Assembly: GCA_900319985.1 (NCBI GenBank)
Contig: ONQL01000008.1
Coordinates: forward strand, 1-64,000
DNA: 64,000 nt
DNA from: an uncultured Methanobrevibacter sp.
Lineage (GTDB): Archaea; Methanobacteriota; Methanobacteria; Methanobacteriales; Methanobacteriaceae
Reading direction: 5' to 3'
The notes beneath the pieces were generated by a model, which was not told the DNA's origin, searched no databases, and saw only the letters and a list, made by a program, of their open reading frames with translations. This document shows positions 17,700 to 27,072 of the stretch, piece by piece; position 1 is the first letter of the stretch, and every line of letters begins with the position of its first letter. A program made the translations under genes and the position numbers.

Positions 17700-18443
17700 T
17701 TATATTCCGTTTCGAGGAAATTTTCCAAATAAAAACTTCTCACCACCAACATTATGAAGATAAATTTCTATTTCATCTTCTGAAATATGGTACACATTAT
17801 ATGAATTTCCATTTTTTCCCCTTAATTTTTCAGAACATAAAGATCCAGCATTGGCAATTACAGTTTCATTAATTTTCCATATGTTCGGAACATGCTTATG
17901 CCCGGATAAAACCAAATCAACTTCATGTGTTGTCAATGTTTTTAAAATATCTCCAGAATCAGACAGGACATTACGTTCACGTCCAGTTTGAGGAATAGAA
18001 ATAATATGATGATGCAAAACAACAATTGTAAAATTTTCATTAATTACGCATTCGTCTAACTGATGTTCCAACCATAAATGTTGAGGACGACCGATATCTC
18101 CACTATTTTCATCAGGAGTACTACTGTCCAATCCAATAACAGTAAAATCATCACCGACTGTTAATTTCCAACTTCTCTCACCAATCAACTCTTCAAAAGT
18201 TTGATAACCCAAATTACGAGCATCATGGTTTCCCGGAATTGCAAACAATGGTGGTTCAAACATTGCAAGATATTTGGTTGCTTGCTTGAATTGCTTATAA
18301 TAACCATTATTGGTGATATCCCCAGTCAGTATTATCATATCCGGCTGCAAGCTGTTGATTTCAGCTACAGCAGTCATAAACATTTCTTCATTGAAATCAG
18401 ATTTACTGATATGCAAATCTGAAATATGAGCAATAACAGTCAT
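17700..18443 (-). CDS. Calcineurin-like metallophosphoesterase (CpdA-type)
   Basis: The 247-residue protein has the full metal-ligand series: HISDLHIS (about 6-13), LTGDITNNG (about 39-47), IPGNHDAR (about 70-77), VLHHHI (about 147-152) and LSGHKHVP (about 180-187). This order is that of class III cyclic-nucleotide phosphodiesterases and related phosphoesterases. The substrate is not known. It lies immediately upstream of the RNase/palm-domain operon on the same strand and 5 bases after NAC. Confidence 0.9.
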   Translation of the reverse strand: MTVIAHISDLHISKSDFNEEMFMTAVAEINSLQPDMIILTGDITNNGYYKQFKQATKYLAMFEPPLFAIPGNHDARNLGYQTFEELIGERSWKLTVGDDFTVIGLDSSTPDENSGDIGRPQHLWLEHQLDECVINENFTIVVLHHHIISIPQTGRERNVLSDSGDILKTLTTHEVDLVLSGHKHVPNIWKINETVIANAGSLCSEKLRGKNGNSYNVYHISEDEIEIYLHNVGGEKFLFGKFPRNGI

Positions 18444-18448
18444 AGTAT

Positions 18449-18799
18449 CTATTGATTTAATTTCATAATAGCTTCTGCCAAATCACCTTTACATTCTTCT
18501 AAAGCAGCTTTAGCATCTTCTTTAGAAACATTAGCAGAATTAGCTACCATTTCAATATCCTCATCCGGAATTTCAACTTCATACTCAAGCTCAACTTCAC
18601 GAGCTTTACCTTCAATCTGGTAAGTTTCCTGACCCATTACATTCATTAAACTTACACTAGGATTATCAATAATCAATTCTTTATCATCGAAACGGATAAT
18701 GACTTCATGGGCACCTTCCAAATCTTCCATTTTCATACCCATTTTTTTCATTTGCCTTTCCATCTGTTTCATTTGTTTTTTATTCATACCAGGTATCAT
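18449..18799 (-). CDS. nac: Nascent polypeptide-associated complex protein (archaeal NAC)
   Basis: The 116-residue protein has the archaeal NAC layout: a Met/Lys-rich N-terminus (MNKKQMKQMERQMKKMGMK), the beta-barrel NAC domain (about 30-75) and a C-terminal UBA domain (about 78-116, with VSKEDAKAALEECKGDLAEAI). It binds ribosomes and emerging nascent chains. RBS GAGGAT is 6 bases upstream. The phosphoesterase gene follows after 5 bases. Confidence 0.96.
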   Translation of the reverse strand: MIPGMNKKQMKQMERQMKKMGMKMEDLEGAHEVIIRFDDKELIIDNPSVSLMNVMGQETYQIEGKAREVELEYEVEIPDEDIEMVANSANVSKEDAKAALEECKGDLAEAIMKLNQ

Positions 18800-18887
18800 A
18801 ATAAATCCTCTATAAAATAACTGTTTATAATTATATTTTTAATTATTATTAAAAATTTGGTTATATTTAAAAAAAAATAATTATGGA

Positions 18888-20030
18888 TTATTCATTAAAT
18901 CCATAAATTTCATTTTCAAATGTTTTTGCAACATCTTTCAATACTTCTGGAATATTGATTTGTTGAGGACATTCCTCAATACATGATTCGCATTCAGTGC
19001 AATCTGAAGCAATTCCAACGCCCTCAAGCTTTGAATAATTCAAATAGGCATTTCCAAATTGTGTCCAGTCATCCTGTTCAAGAAGTTTATGTTTATTATA
19101 CAAATCAAAGACTTTTGCAATGTCAATTTCTTCCGGACATGCATCAACGCAGTATCTGCATTTTGTACAGTCCACAGTAATGTTGCTATTGATAATTTCT
19201 GAAACTTCCTCTAAAATTTTTAATTCATCCTCATTTAGTGGATCAGCGTTTTTAATTTCTTTGATGTTTTCTTTAAGCTGATCTACAGTATTTGCTCCAG
19301 TCAACACAACACAGACATCATCAATATTAGCTACAAATCTCATTGCCCAAGAAACTACAGACCGGTCAGGAGCATATTCTTTCATAATTTTTTCAGCCTC
19401 TTCAGGCACATCAGCTAAAAATCCGCCTTTATACGGTTCCATGACCATTACCTTTTTATTGTATTTTCTTGCAACCTCCAAACATTTCTTAGATTCAATG
19501 TTTTCATCTTCCCAGTCAAGGTAGTTGATTTGAAGCAAGACAAACTCCAATTCAGGATGGTCAAATAGGATTTCCTCTAAAAATTCAGCATTTCCATGAG
19601 TGGAAATACCAATATGTTTAATGTATCCCTCTTCTTTTTTCTTTTGGATAAATGAATACAAATCGACATTTTTCCATGCAGTTTCAGTGAATCCACTTAC
19701 ATTATGCAACATGAAATAATCAAAATAGTCAACGCCGCAATTTTCCAATTGTTGTGAAAAGAGCGGTTCCAATTGTGACTCTTCAGTAATTATAAACAAA
19801 GGTAATTTAGTTGCAATCTTATATGAATCACGAGGATATCTATCGGCGACACATTTTTTAAATGCCTGCTCACCTACGGTTTCATGATAAATAAATGCAG
19901 TATCAAAGTGATTGAAACCTGCATCCATAAATGCATCTACCATCTGATTGACCTGTTCATAATCAATGTTTGCAAAGTCATTTTCATCCAAAAGAGGAAG
20001 CCTCATCATTCCCATACCTAAATTTTTCAT
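18888..20030 (-). CDS. Aldo/keto reductase with C-terminal 2x[4Fe-4S] ferredoxin domain
   Basis: The 380-residue protein has an aldo/keto reductase barrel (MGMMRLPL near the N-terminus, catalytic-type FDTAFIYH, YFMLHNVSG, IGISTHG), followed by two cluster motifs, CTKCRYCVDACP (about 283-294) and CTECESCIEECP (about 342-353). This fused type is common in anaerobes and probably couples a carbonyl reduction to ferredoxin. The physiological substrate is unknown. The gene is monocistronic. Confidence 0.9.
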   Translation of the reverse strand: MKNLGMGMMRLPLLDENDFANIDYEQVNQMVDAFMDAGFNHFDTAFIYHETVGEQAFKKCVADRYPRDSYKIATKLPLFIITEESQLEPLFSQQLENCGVDYFDYFMLHNVSGFTETAWKNVDLYSFIQKKKEEGYIKHIGISTHGNAEFLEEILFDHPELEFVLLQINYLDWEDENIESKKCLEVARKYNKKVMVMEPYKGGFLADVPEEAEKIMKEYAPDRSVVSWAMRFVANIDDVCVVLTGANTVDQLKENIKEIKNADPLNEDELKILEEVSEIINSNITVDCTKCRYCVDACPEEIDIAKVFDLYNKHKLLEQDDWTQFGNAYLNYSKLEGVGIASDCTECESCIEECPQQINIPEVLKDVAKTFENEIYGFNE

Positions 20031-20211
20031 TCAAATACACCACAATAACTTTTTTCTTTCAAATATAGTTTTTAACATAACCTAATGCATATAAAACAAT
20101 TTTATCATTAATGAATAGATTATTCTCACTTTACTATAATGCCCATTTCATCAATGTGTAAAAAATTTTCCCTAAAAATATATTTAACTGATGTACATAA
20201 TAATTATTTCC

Positions 20212-20751
20212 ATGAACAAAAATCGATGCAACTGGGCAACAGATGTGGAAGAAATTTATATCAAATATCATGATGAAGAATGGGGCGTTCCGACTCATGA
20301 TGACCAGGAACTTTTTGAATTTTTAGTATTGGAATCATTTCAGGCAGGACTTTCATGGATTACAATCTTAAAAAAACGTGAAAACTTTAAAAAAGCATTT
20401 GATAACTTTGATGTCGTTAAAGTGGCAAATTATAATGAAAATAAAATAAATGAACTTAGAGAAAATGCTGGAATTATCCGCCACAAGGGAAAAATCACCT
20501 CAGCAATCAATAATGCACAGATATTCCTTGAAATACAAAAAGAGTTCGGAAGTTTTGATGAATACATATGGGGATTCACCGATGGTGAGATAATAAAAGC
20601 TGAGTATTTGACCGAATCCGATTTATCGAAGAATATATCTAAAGATTTGAAAAAACGTGGAATGAAATTTGTAGGTCCGACAATAATATATTCTTATCTG
20701 GAAGCTATCGGAATAATCGATAACCATCAGAAAGACTGCTTTAAATATTAA
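20212..20751 (+). CDS. tag: DNA-3-methyladenine glycosylase I
   Basis: The 179-residue protein removes 3-methyladenine from alkylated DNA. It matches Tag: N-terminal NRCNWA, YHDEEWGVP (zinc-site His), FQAGLSWITIL, and the C-terminal zinc ligands in NHQKDC. I chose the ATG at 20212; the in-frame start 21 bases earlier lies in the promoter region. The gene stands alone between the aldo/keto reductase and the molybdate genes. Confidence 0.93.
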   Translation: MNKNRCNWATDVEEIYIKYHDEEWGVPTHDDQELFEFLVLESFQAGLSWITILKKRENFKKAFDNFDVVKVANYNENKINELRENAGIIRHKGKITSAINNAQIFLEIQKEFGSFDEYIWGFTDGEIIKAEYLTESDLSKNISKDLKKRGMKFVGPTIIYSYLEAIGIIDNHQKDCFKY

Positions 20752-20819
20752 TATATCTAAAAACATGCATATCCAATTAAAAATTCCCACAAACAACAAT
20801 CAAATGAAAATTGATTATA

Positions 20820-21845
20820 CTACTCTTCCAATAGAATTATATCTTTAGGATCCACTTTTAAATACTCAGGAATCACAAATTCATGTTCCCTAATCCTTTT
20901 ATCTTGTTTCCACCATAAACCATTTGCCAGTGTTACCTCCCATTCAAAAGGCATTTCCAACAAAGTCGAATCCGCAGTATCTATTACATTCACATCATCC
21001 TTTTTAGCAGCGGAAAAATTATGTGCCCTTATTCCAATGTGAGTAATATTAGGTGAAATCCGTTCAGATACCTCAAAATCAACACCCCAATCCAAAGACC
21101 TAATATGAAAATCATCGATAACATCTATACGGGAAATATTCTTACAGCCAGTAAGCCTTGCAACCTGAACCCTCTTCGGATTTTCAAAAATCTCATAAGT
21201 ATCACCCTTAGCAATGATTTTACCTTCATCCATAATTATCAGCTCATCACAGAACTGAAAAGCCTCATCACGATCATGAGTAACTAAAATTGAAAACCCA
21301 TCGAAATCCTTCAGTGAATTAACAAGCTCAATACGCAATTGTTCTTTCAAAAAAGTATCCATAGCACTAAACGGCTCATCCAACAAAATAACATCAGGAC
21401 CATAAGCCAATATACGAGCCAAAGCAACCCTCTGCTGCTGACCCCCAGACAATTGCCGAGGATATCTCTTTTCCAAACCCTCCAAATGAAAACGTTTAAT
21501 CATATTCTCCACAATGTTTTTATCATGATTTTTAGGCAAACCAATAGCCACGTTTTCTTCAACTGTCATATTTGGAAATAAGGCATAATTCTGAAACAAG
21601 TAGCCTACATTCCTTTTTTGAGGTTTTAAATTAATTTTCCTATTAGAATCAAAATAAACAGTTTCTTCATCTGAAGTTAAACTTACAACACCCTTATCCG
21701 GATTAACAATGCCCGCAACAGACTTCAAAGTCATACTCTTACCACAACCAGAAGGACCAAGAATGCCCAAGCACCCTTTTTTCAATTCAAAATCAACTTC
21801 CAAGTCAAATTCCTTTAGTTTCTTTAGAATGTTAACTTTTAACAT
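20820..21845 (-). CDS. modC: Molybdate/tungstate ABC transporter ATPase, intact second copy
   Basis: The 341-residue ABC ATPase has Walker A GPSGCGKS, the following AGIVNPDKG segment, Q-loop FQNYALFP, signature LSGGQQQRVALARIL, Walker B ILLDEPFSAMD and the H-loop VTHDRDEAF. A C-terminal regulatory domain ends at EYLKVDPKDIILLEE. It is a near-identical paralogue of the modC copy at 22201-23202, but retains 12 residues missing there. The start is placed at the ATG at 21845 to match the paralogue. It is separated from the operon by about 355 AT-rich bases and may have its own promoter. Confidence 0.88.
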   Translation of the reverse strand: MLKVNILKKLKEFDLEVDFELKKGCLGILGPSGCGKSMTLKSVAGIVNPDKGVVSLTSDEETVYFDSNRKINLKPQKRNVGYLFQNYALFPNMTVEENVAIGLPKNHDKNIVENMIKRFHLEGLEKRYPRQLSGGQQQRVALARILAYGPDVILLDEPFSAMDTFLKEQLRIELVNSLKDFDGFSILVTHDRDEAFQFCDELIIMDEGKIIAKGDTYEIFENPKRVQVARLTGCKNISRIDVIDDFHIRSLDWGVDFEVSERISPNITHIGIRAHNFSAAKKDDVNVIDTADSTLLEMPFEWEVTLANGLWWKQDKRIREHEFVIPEYLKVDPKDIILLEE

Positions 21846-22200
21846 TTTCACAAAACAGTCCCCCAAATATATAAAATAAAATTATAATCTCAAGTAAATA
21901 ACATGACAAAAATCTAATTAAAATTATTTTAATAATCATTATTTAAATAATTATTGAATTAAAATCAATTTTACGAAGTGAAATACCATTAATAAAGAAA
22001 AATAAGAATTTAAGAATATTAAAAAATAATATATGCTTCCAAATAATTTATAAAGAAATTTAAAGATGAAAAAACAGTTTTCATCAAACAGAAAATTAAA
22101 ATATTTATTAATTAAACAAAAAAAAATTAAACTTAAAATCACAATATGCAACATTTACAAATCAATGCAATGAAAATTTTTAGATAAAAAATTAATCAAA
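21846..22200. other. AT-rich gap between the two modC copies
   Basis: This stretch holds no convincing gene. A 67-residue reading frame on the minus strand is Phe/Leu/Ile-rich, has no RBS and looks like a by-product of AT content. A near-palindrome around AATAATCATTATTTAAATAATTATTG (about 21929-21954) is the only visible structure and may be a regulatory site or terminator. Confidence 0.5.
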
Positions 22201-23202
22201 CTACTTTTCCAGAAGTATTATATCTTTAGGATCCACTTTTATATACTCCGGAACAGTAAATTCATGATTATCAATCTGCTTATCGTATTTCCACCATAAA
22301 CCATTCGCCAATGTTACCTCCCATTCAAAAGGCATTTCCAACAAAGTCGAATCTATAGTATCCATAACATTCACATCATCCTTTTCAGCAGCAGAAAAAT
22401 CATGTGCCCTTATTCCAATGTGAGTAATATCCGGTGAAATCCGCTCAGATACCTCAAAATCAACACCCCAATCCAAAGACCTAAGATGAAAATCATCGAT
22501 AATCTCAATTCTAGAAATATTCTTACAGCCAGTAAGCCTTGCAACCTGAACTCTCTTCGGATTTTCAAAAATCTCATAAATATCACCCTTAGCAATGATT
22601 TTACCTTCATCCAATACGATAAGTTCGTCACAGAACTGAAAAGCCTCATCACGGTCATGGGTAACCATAATTGAAAATCCATCGAAATCCTTCAGTGAAT
22701 TAACCAGCTCAATACGCAATTGTTCTTTCAAAAAAGTGTCCATAGCACTAAACGGCTCATCCAACAAAATAACATCAGGACCATAAGCCAATATACGAGC
22801 CAAAGCAACCCTCTGCTGCTGACCTCCAGACAATTGCCGAGGATATCTCTTTTCCAACCCTTCCAAATGAAAACGTTTAATCATTTCAGATACAATTTTA
22901 TTATCTGAACCTTTAGATAAACCACTAGCTACATTTTCTTCAACAGTCATATTTGGAAATAAAGCATAATTCTGAAACAAGTAGCCTACATTCCTTTTTT
23001 GAGGTTTTAAATTAATTTTCCTATTAGAATCAAAATAAACAGTTTCTTCATCTGAAGTTAAAACAGACTTCAAAGTCATACTCTTACCACAGCCAGAGGG
23101 ACCAAGAATACCTAAACGTTTTTGTTTCAATTCAAAATCAACTTCCAAGTCAAATTCCTTAAGTTTCTTAAAGATATTGACTTTCAACAATTTAATGCCC
23201 AT
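22201..23202 (-). CDS. modC: Molybdate ABC transporter ATPase with 12-residue deletion after Walker A
   Basis: This 333-residue paralogue of the downstream ATPase keeps Walker A GPSGCGKS, LSGGQQQRVALARIL, Walker B ILLDEPFSAMD and the C-terminal domain. It lacks the 12 residues AGIVNPDKGVVS that join the Walker A helix to the next strand. The gap is an exact 36-base in-frame deletion near 23060. Whether the protein still works is open. The ATG at 23202 follows TGAGGAT. Its coding position right behind modB shows it is the original operon member. Confidence 0.88.
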   Translation of the reverse strand: MGIKLLKVNIFKKLKEFDLEVDFELKQKRLGILGPSGCGKSMTLKSVLTSDEETVYFDSNRKINLKPQKRNVGYLFQNYALFPNMTVEENVASGLSKGSDNKIVSEMIKRFHLEGLEKRYPRQLSGGQQQRVALARILAYGPDVILLDEPFSAMDTFLKEQLRIELVNSLKDFDGFSIMVTHDRDEAFQFCDELIVLDEGKIIAKGDIYEIFENPKRVQVARLTGCKNISRIEIIDDFHLRSLDWGVDFEVSERISPDITHIGIRAHDFSAAEKDDVNVMDTIDSTLLEMPFEWEVTLANGLWWKYDKQIDNHEFTVPEYIKVDPKDIILLEK

Positions 23203-23230
23203 AATAATCCTCAATATAAAAAAAAGTAAG

Positions 23231-23905
23231 TTATTTCCACTGTTTTTCCTTACGTAATGTAACATAATCCATAATGAAAATAGCTATAAATGCAATGAAA
23301 ACAATGACTATTACATAATCAAAAGCACTTCCCATATTTCCCGCAGCCACTTCAGAATAGACGGCCATAGGAAGTGTCCTGGTTTGTCCTGCAATATTAC
23401 CTGCAAGCATAGCTGTAGCACCAAATTCGCCTAAACCACGAGCATAAGCAAGAATTCCACCACTAATAATTCCAGGTAATGCATTTGCAAATAAAACCTT
23501 CCAAAAAATTTTCCACTCAGACATACCCAATGTACGGCCAGCATCTACCAAATTAGAATCCACTTGTTCAAATGCTCCCCGAGCGGAACGATACATTAAA
23601 GGAAAAGACATGACGACTGCTGCAATAACTGTTGCAGACCATGAGAAAGCTATTTTTACAGCAAAAAAATCTATAAAGAACTTTCCTATAGGTCCCCTTA
23701 CACCAAAAATATACAATAAAAAGAAACCCACTACAGTAGGAGGCAATACTATTGGAAGTGTAAAAATACCATCCAATACGATTTTTATTGAGTCATTTTT
23801 AAGTTTAACGATGCCCCAAGCAACAATCAAACCTATAAAAAAGGTTATGAGAATTGATAAACTTGCAGTTTTCATCGAAATTATAATCGGGTCCCAATTC
23901 ATCAT
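23231..23905 (-). CDS. modB: Molybdate ABC transporter permease
   Basis: The 224-residue integral membrane protein has five to six membrane segments and the permease EAA-type loop (LVDAGRTLGMSEWKIFWKVLFANALPGI). The LARGLGEFGATAM-like segment (ARGLGEFGATAMLAGN) is a ModB hallmark. It forms the channel with the modC product. The next gene downstream, modC, follows after 28 bases. RBS GTGAT precedes the ATG pair at its start. Confidence 0.94.
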   Translation of the reverse strand: MMNWDPIIISMKTASLSILITFFIGLIVAWGIVKLKNDSIKIVLDGIFTLPIVLPPTVVGFFLLYIFGVRGPIGKFFIDFFAVKIAFSWSATVIAAVVMSFPLMYRSARGAFEQVDSNLVDAGRTLGMSEWKIFWKVLFANALPGIISGGILAYARGLGEFGATAMLAGNIAGQTRTLPMAVYSEVAAGNMGSAFDYVIVIVFIAFIAIFIMDYVTLRKEKQWK

Positions 23906-23962
23906 GTCTTTATCACTTTAATATTAATTATTTAAATATTTTACATGAACACACTATTAAAT

Positions 23963-24793
23963 TTATTCATGAATTGTGAAACCATATTCAACGAATACAT
24001 CTTTAGCTTCTTTAGTTTGTAAGAAGTCCATAAATGCTTTTGTAGCATCTGAATCAGTTGAATTTTTAAGTGCTGCTACAGGATAAATAACTGGAGTTTT
24101 TAAAGAACCTTCAGGAGCTTCACAGACTACTTTAACATTATCATTGGATTTAGCATCTGTAGCATATACAATACCACAATCTGCAGATCCTTGAGCAACT
24201 TGATTTAATACAGCAGTCACATCAGTACCCAATGATAATTTGGATTCTACACTATCCCAAATACCAGTATTATTTAATACTTCCTGAGCATATTGTCCAG
24301 CAGGTACAGATTTAGGATCACCAATAGCAATATTACCTTTTACATTCTTCAAATCATCAAATGAAGAGATATTAGCATTTGAATCTTTAGGGACAATTAA
24401 AACAACCTTATTTTCTAAAAATTGGAGATTGGTGCTATTGTCAACAATACCTTTATCAGCTAAAGCATTCATCTGTTTGTTAGCAGCAGACATGAACACA
24501 TCAGCTTTTAAACCATTTTCAATTTGAGTTTGCAAATCCCCACTTGAAGCATAGGTAGGTGTAACTTTTACACCATTATATTTTTTTTCAAACATAGGGA
24601 TTAATTTTTCATCAAAAACATTTTTTAAACTAGCTGCTGCAGCTAAGTTAACTTCTTTCCCATTTAAATCCTGTGCATTATTAGAATCACTAGCACCTAC
24701 AGAGTCGAAGAAACCTGCAGAAACAATACCTGCACCAGCAACAACTATTGCAGCAAAAATTGCAATGAGCAATATTTTTTTTGTAGACTTCAT
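23963..24793 (-). CDS. modA: Molybdate-binding protein of ABC transporter
   Basis: The 276-residue protein begins with an N-terminal membrane signal/anchor (about 5-27, no lipobox Cys). The mature part shows LAAAASLKNVFDEK, YASSGDLQTQIENG, ADVFMSAA and, near the end, DFLQTKEAKDVFVEYGF, the standard ModA order. It captures molybdate or tungstate outside the membrane for modB/modC. It is the first gene of the operon. Confidence 0.93.
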   Translation of the reverse strand: MKSTKKILLIAIFAAIVVAGAGIVSAGFFDSVGASDSNNAQDLNGKEVNLAAAASLKNVFDEKLIPMFEKKYNGVKVTPTYASSGDLQTQIENGLKADVFMSAANKQMNALADKGIVDNSTNLQFLENKVVLIVPKDSNANISSFDDLKNVKGNIAIGDPKSVPAGQYAQEVLNNTGIWDSVESKLSLGTDVTAVLNQVAQGSADCGIVYATDAKSNDNVKVVCEAPEGSLKTPVIYPVAALKNSTDSDATKAFMDFLQTKEAKDVFVEYGFTIHE

Positions 24794-25204
24794 AATTATT
24801 CTCCTTTAAATTAATTAACCATACCATGACCAAATATCCAATATACGAATTGAAAAGTAGTGAAAAAAGTGATAAACTTTCTAGAAAATATATGTTAAAA
24901 TATTCCCAATATAACCCACATATATATCCAAAAATTACCGACAAGAAAATCACGAAAATAAAAATAATTTGAATAAATAAATTAATTTTTATCCAATTAT
25001 CGCATTTTTCCCACCATTCATCCTACCTTTTCAAATTACAATTAAAATATTTTGGCCCATAGTTATAACTATAATAACATGATATATAAATATTTACATA
25101 TCGATATAAATATATTCATATCGAGCAAAATATTAAAAAATGAATATATTAATATATTCACCCAAAACATAACAATAACTATTAAAAATTTTAGAGGAAT
25201 ACAA
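24794..25204. promoter_or_regulatory. Divergent control region of mod operon and FMN-binding protein gene, with three inverted repeats
   Basis: The 411-base gap carries three symmetric elements: a perfect 14-base palindrome ATAGTTATAACTAT (25059-25072); TCGATAT and ATATCGA separated by 10 bases (25101-25124); and a perfect 20-base palindrome TGAATATATTAATATATTCA (25141-25160). They lie upstream of the FMN-binding protein start (25205) and could also govern modA. No recognised operator name is assigned. The rest is AT-rich with no gene. Confidence 0.55.
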
Positions 25205-25612
25205 ATGTCAAATATAGAAAAAGTTAACGAAATATTAGAAAAAGTAGAAGAATTTTACCTTGCAACCGTCGATGGAGACAAACCAAAAGTAAGACCATTA
25301 GGATTCCACTTATTAGATGGGGACAAAATCTACTTTGGTGTTGGAACCTTCAAAGCAGTCTATAAACAAATGGAAACTAACCCAAATGTTGAAATCGCTG
25401 CATGGGACGGAGAACACTTCTTAAGATATTATGGTGTTGCCAATTTAACCAAAAATGAAGAAATAGTTGAAAAAGCATTTGAACTCATGCCTGAAATTGC
25501 CGAAGCATACAAGGCAAACGGCTGGGAAATGGGAGTCTTTTTCCTAGACAATGCTACAGCCGAAATCAGAAACATGATGGAAGTTGAAGAAACATATGAA
25601 TTTGAGTATTAA
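25205..25612 (+). CDS. Pyridoxamine 5'-phosphate oxidase-fold flavin-binding protein
   Basis: The 135-residue protein has the PNPOx-like split barrel: EEFYLATVDGDKPKVRPLGF, FGVGTFKAVYKQMETNPNVEIAAWDG and LRYYGVANLTKNEE. Such small proteins bind FMN or F420. I chose the ATG at 25205, which has AGAGG 7 bases upstream, instead of a far-upstream in-frame ATG at 25052 that would translate the palindromic promoter region. The reaction is unknown. Confidence 0.85.
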   Translation: MSNIEKVNEILEKVEEFYLATVDGDKPKVRPLGFHLLDGDKIYFGVGTFKAVYKQMETNPNVEIAAWDGEHFLRYYGVANLTKNEEIVEKAFELMPEIAEAYKANGWEMGVFFLDNATAEIRNMMEVEETYEFEY

Positions 25613-25636
25613 CAATACTCAAACTCTTATTTAAAA

Positions 25637-27022
25637 TTAAACATGTCTAATATCAGTATAATCAGATATTTCCGAATTTATTGTAGACAAATCATTAATG
25701 TTCAAGTCATGCACATTTTCATGACCAGTTATTCTTGCAAAAGTTTTTAACTCTTCAGTTGAAACTTTTAGGTAATTTTCAACTCTTTTTGAAGCAGATT
25801 CTATTTTTAACCTTTGTCTTAATTCTTCATCCTGCGTTGCAACACCAACAGGACAATCCCCACTATCACAAATTTTATACTGCTGACATGCAGCGGCAAT
25901 CATTGCAGCAGTACCTATTGCTATTGCATTTGCCCCCATTGCCAATGCCTTTGCAAAATCAGAGGATACCCTTAAACCGCCAGTTATTGTTAAGGAAATA
26001 TCGCTTTCATGTTCATCCAGATATTTTCGAGCCCTTGAAAGAGCATAAACAGTTGGAACGGATGTAGCATCCCTGATTAACTTTGGACTTGCACCCGTTG
26101 AGCCTCCACGACCATCAATAGTGATGAAATCTGGTTCAGCATATAGCACATATTCCAAATCATCTTCAATTCTTCCGGCAGCAAATTTTAAACCAACTGG
26201 TCTGCCACGAGATCTTGTTCTTAAATCATCCACCAACTCTTTCAAATCATCTTTAGTTTCAACACCCGGAATTGTTGCTGGAGAATGGATATCAACTCCC
26301 AAAGGCTTTCCACGGATTTCTGCAATTTCTAAAGTTACTTTTTCACCTTGAAGCTGTCCTCCAAGACCCGGTTTGGTTGCCTGACCAATTTTAATTTCGA
26401 TTGCATCGACATTCTTTAAGTTTTCTTCAGTTACCGAATACTGATTTGGAACATACTCAAAAATATATCTGTAAGCATTATCCATCTCTTCGGGAAGTAT
26501 TCCTCCTTCACCACTGCATTGTGCTGTTTTAATAGCCGCACTACCTTTCGCAAGTGCAATTTTAGTTTCCCTTGACAATGCTCCAAATGACATATGGGTA
26601 ATGTAGATTGGACTTTCAATGACCAATGGTTTTTTAGCATTTTTACCTATGACTGTCTGAGTGTTTACATCGACATCACCCTCCAATGGCTGAGGGTTTA
26701 ACTGATTTCCCAAAATTAGTATTTCATCCCAATTGGGCATTGACAAATCTGTATACATTGCAGATACCAATGATTTGCCCGTAATTGCCATTTGATGAAT
26801 TGAATCCATTTGTCTTATGTCTTTATCGCTTTTTGCATATTTCTTGTCATAGGACAAATTAGAATCTTCCTGTGTTGAATTTTCACTAGAGTGTGAATTT
26901 TCTACTTTTACAAATTTAGATATCGGCTGACCGCAAATCGGACATTTATCTAAATTTTTTAAAAGTATTCCTGTAGCTTCTTCGTTATGAATGTGGCCGC
27001 AAATAGTACATTTGTATATCAT
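25637..27022 (-). CDS. Glutamate synthase-like FMN/[3Fe-4S] protein with N-terminal rubredoxin-type domain
   Basis: The 461-residue protein starts with two Cys pairs (CTICG and CPICG, about 4-33), a rubredoxin-like metal site. The main part is the FMN barrel of the glutamate synthase large subunit: GEGGILPEE, QLQGEKV, DGRGGSTGASP and the [3Fe-4S] cysteines in CQQYKICDSGDCPVG. It lacks the glutaminase domain, as in archaeal GltB-like proteins. The ATG at 27022 is preferred over an upstream TTG. Its electron donor and substrate are not established. Confidence 0.87.
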   Translation of the reverse strand: MIYKCTICGHIHNEEATGILLKNLDKCPICGQPISKFVKVENSHSSENSTQEDSNLSYDKKYAKSDKDIRQMDSIHQMAITGKSLVSAMYTDLSMPNWDEILILGNQLNPQPLEGDVDVNTQTVIGKNAKKPLVIESPIYITHMSFGALSRETKIALAKGSAAIKTAQCSGEGGILPEEMDNAYRYIFEYVPNQYSVTEENLKNVDAIEIKIGQATKPGLGGQLQGEKVTLEIAEIRGKPLGVDIHSPATIPGVETKDDLKELVDDLRTRSRGRPVGLKFAAGRIEDDLEYVLYAEPDFITIDGRGGSTGASPKLIRDATSVPTVYALSRARKYLDEHESDISLTITGGLRVSSDFAKALAMGANAIAIGTAAMIAAACQQYKICDSGDCPVGVATQDEELRQRLKIESASKRVENYLKVSTEELKTFARITGHENVHDLNINDLSTINSEISDYTDIRHV

Positions 27023-27072
27023 AGTAACCAACTCTTGAGTTAATAAGGAATAACCTATTATAAATATTTTAT

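Noticed and set aside
21951..22154. 67-residue minus-strand frame in the modC gap
   Set aside because: Hydrophobic Phe/Leu/Ile-rich composition, no RBS and no motif; typical of AT-rich noncoding sequence.
25052..25204. Upstream extension of the FMN-binding protein
   Set aside because: It would translate the palindromic region and lacks an RBS; the family normally begins near the ATG at 25205.
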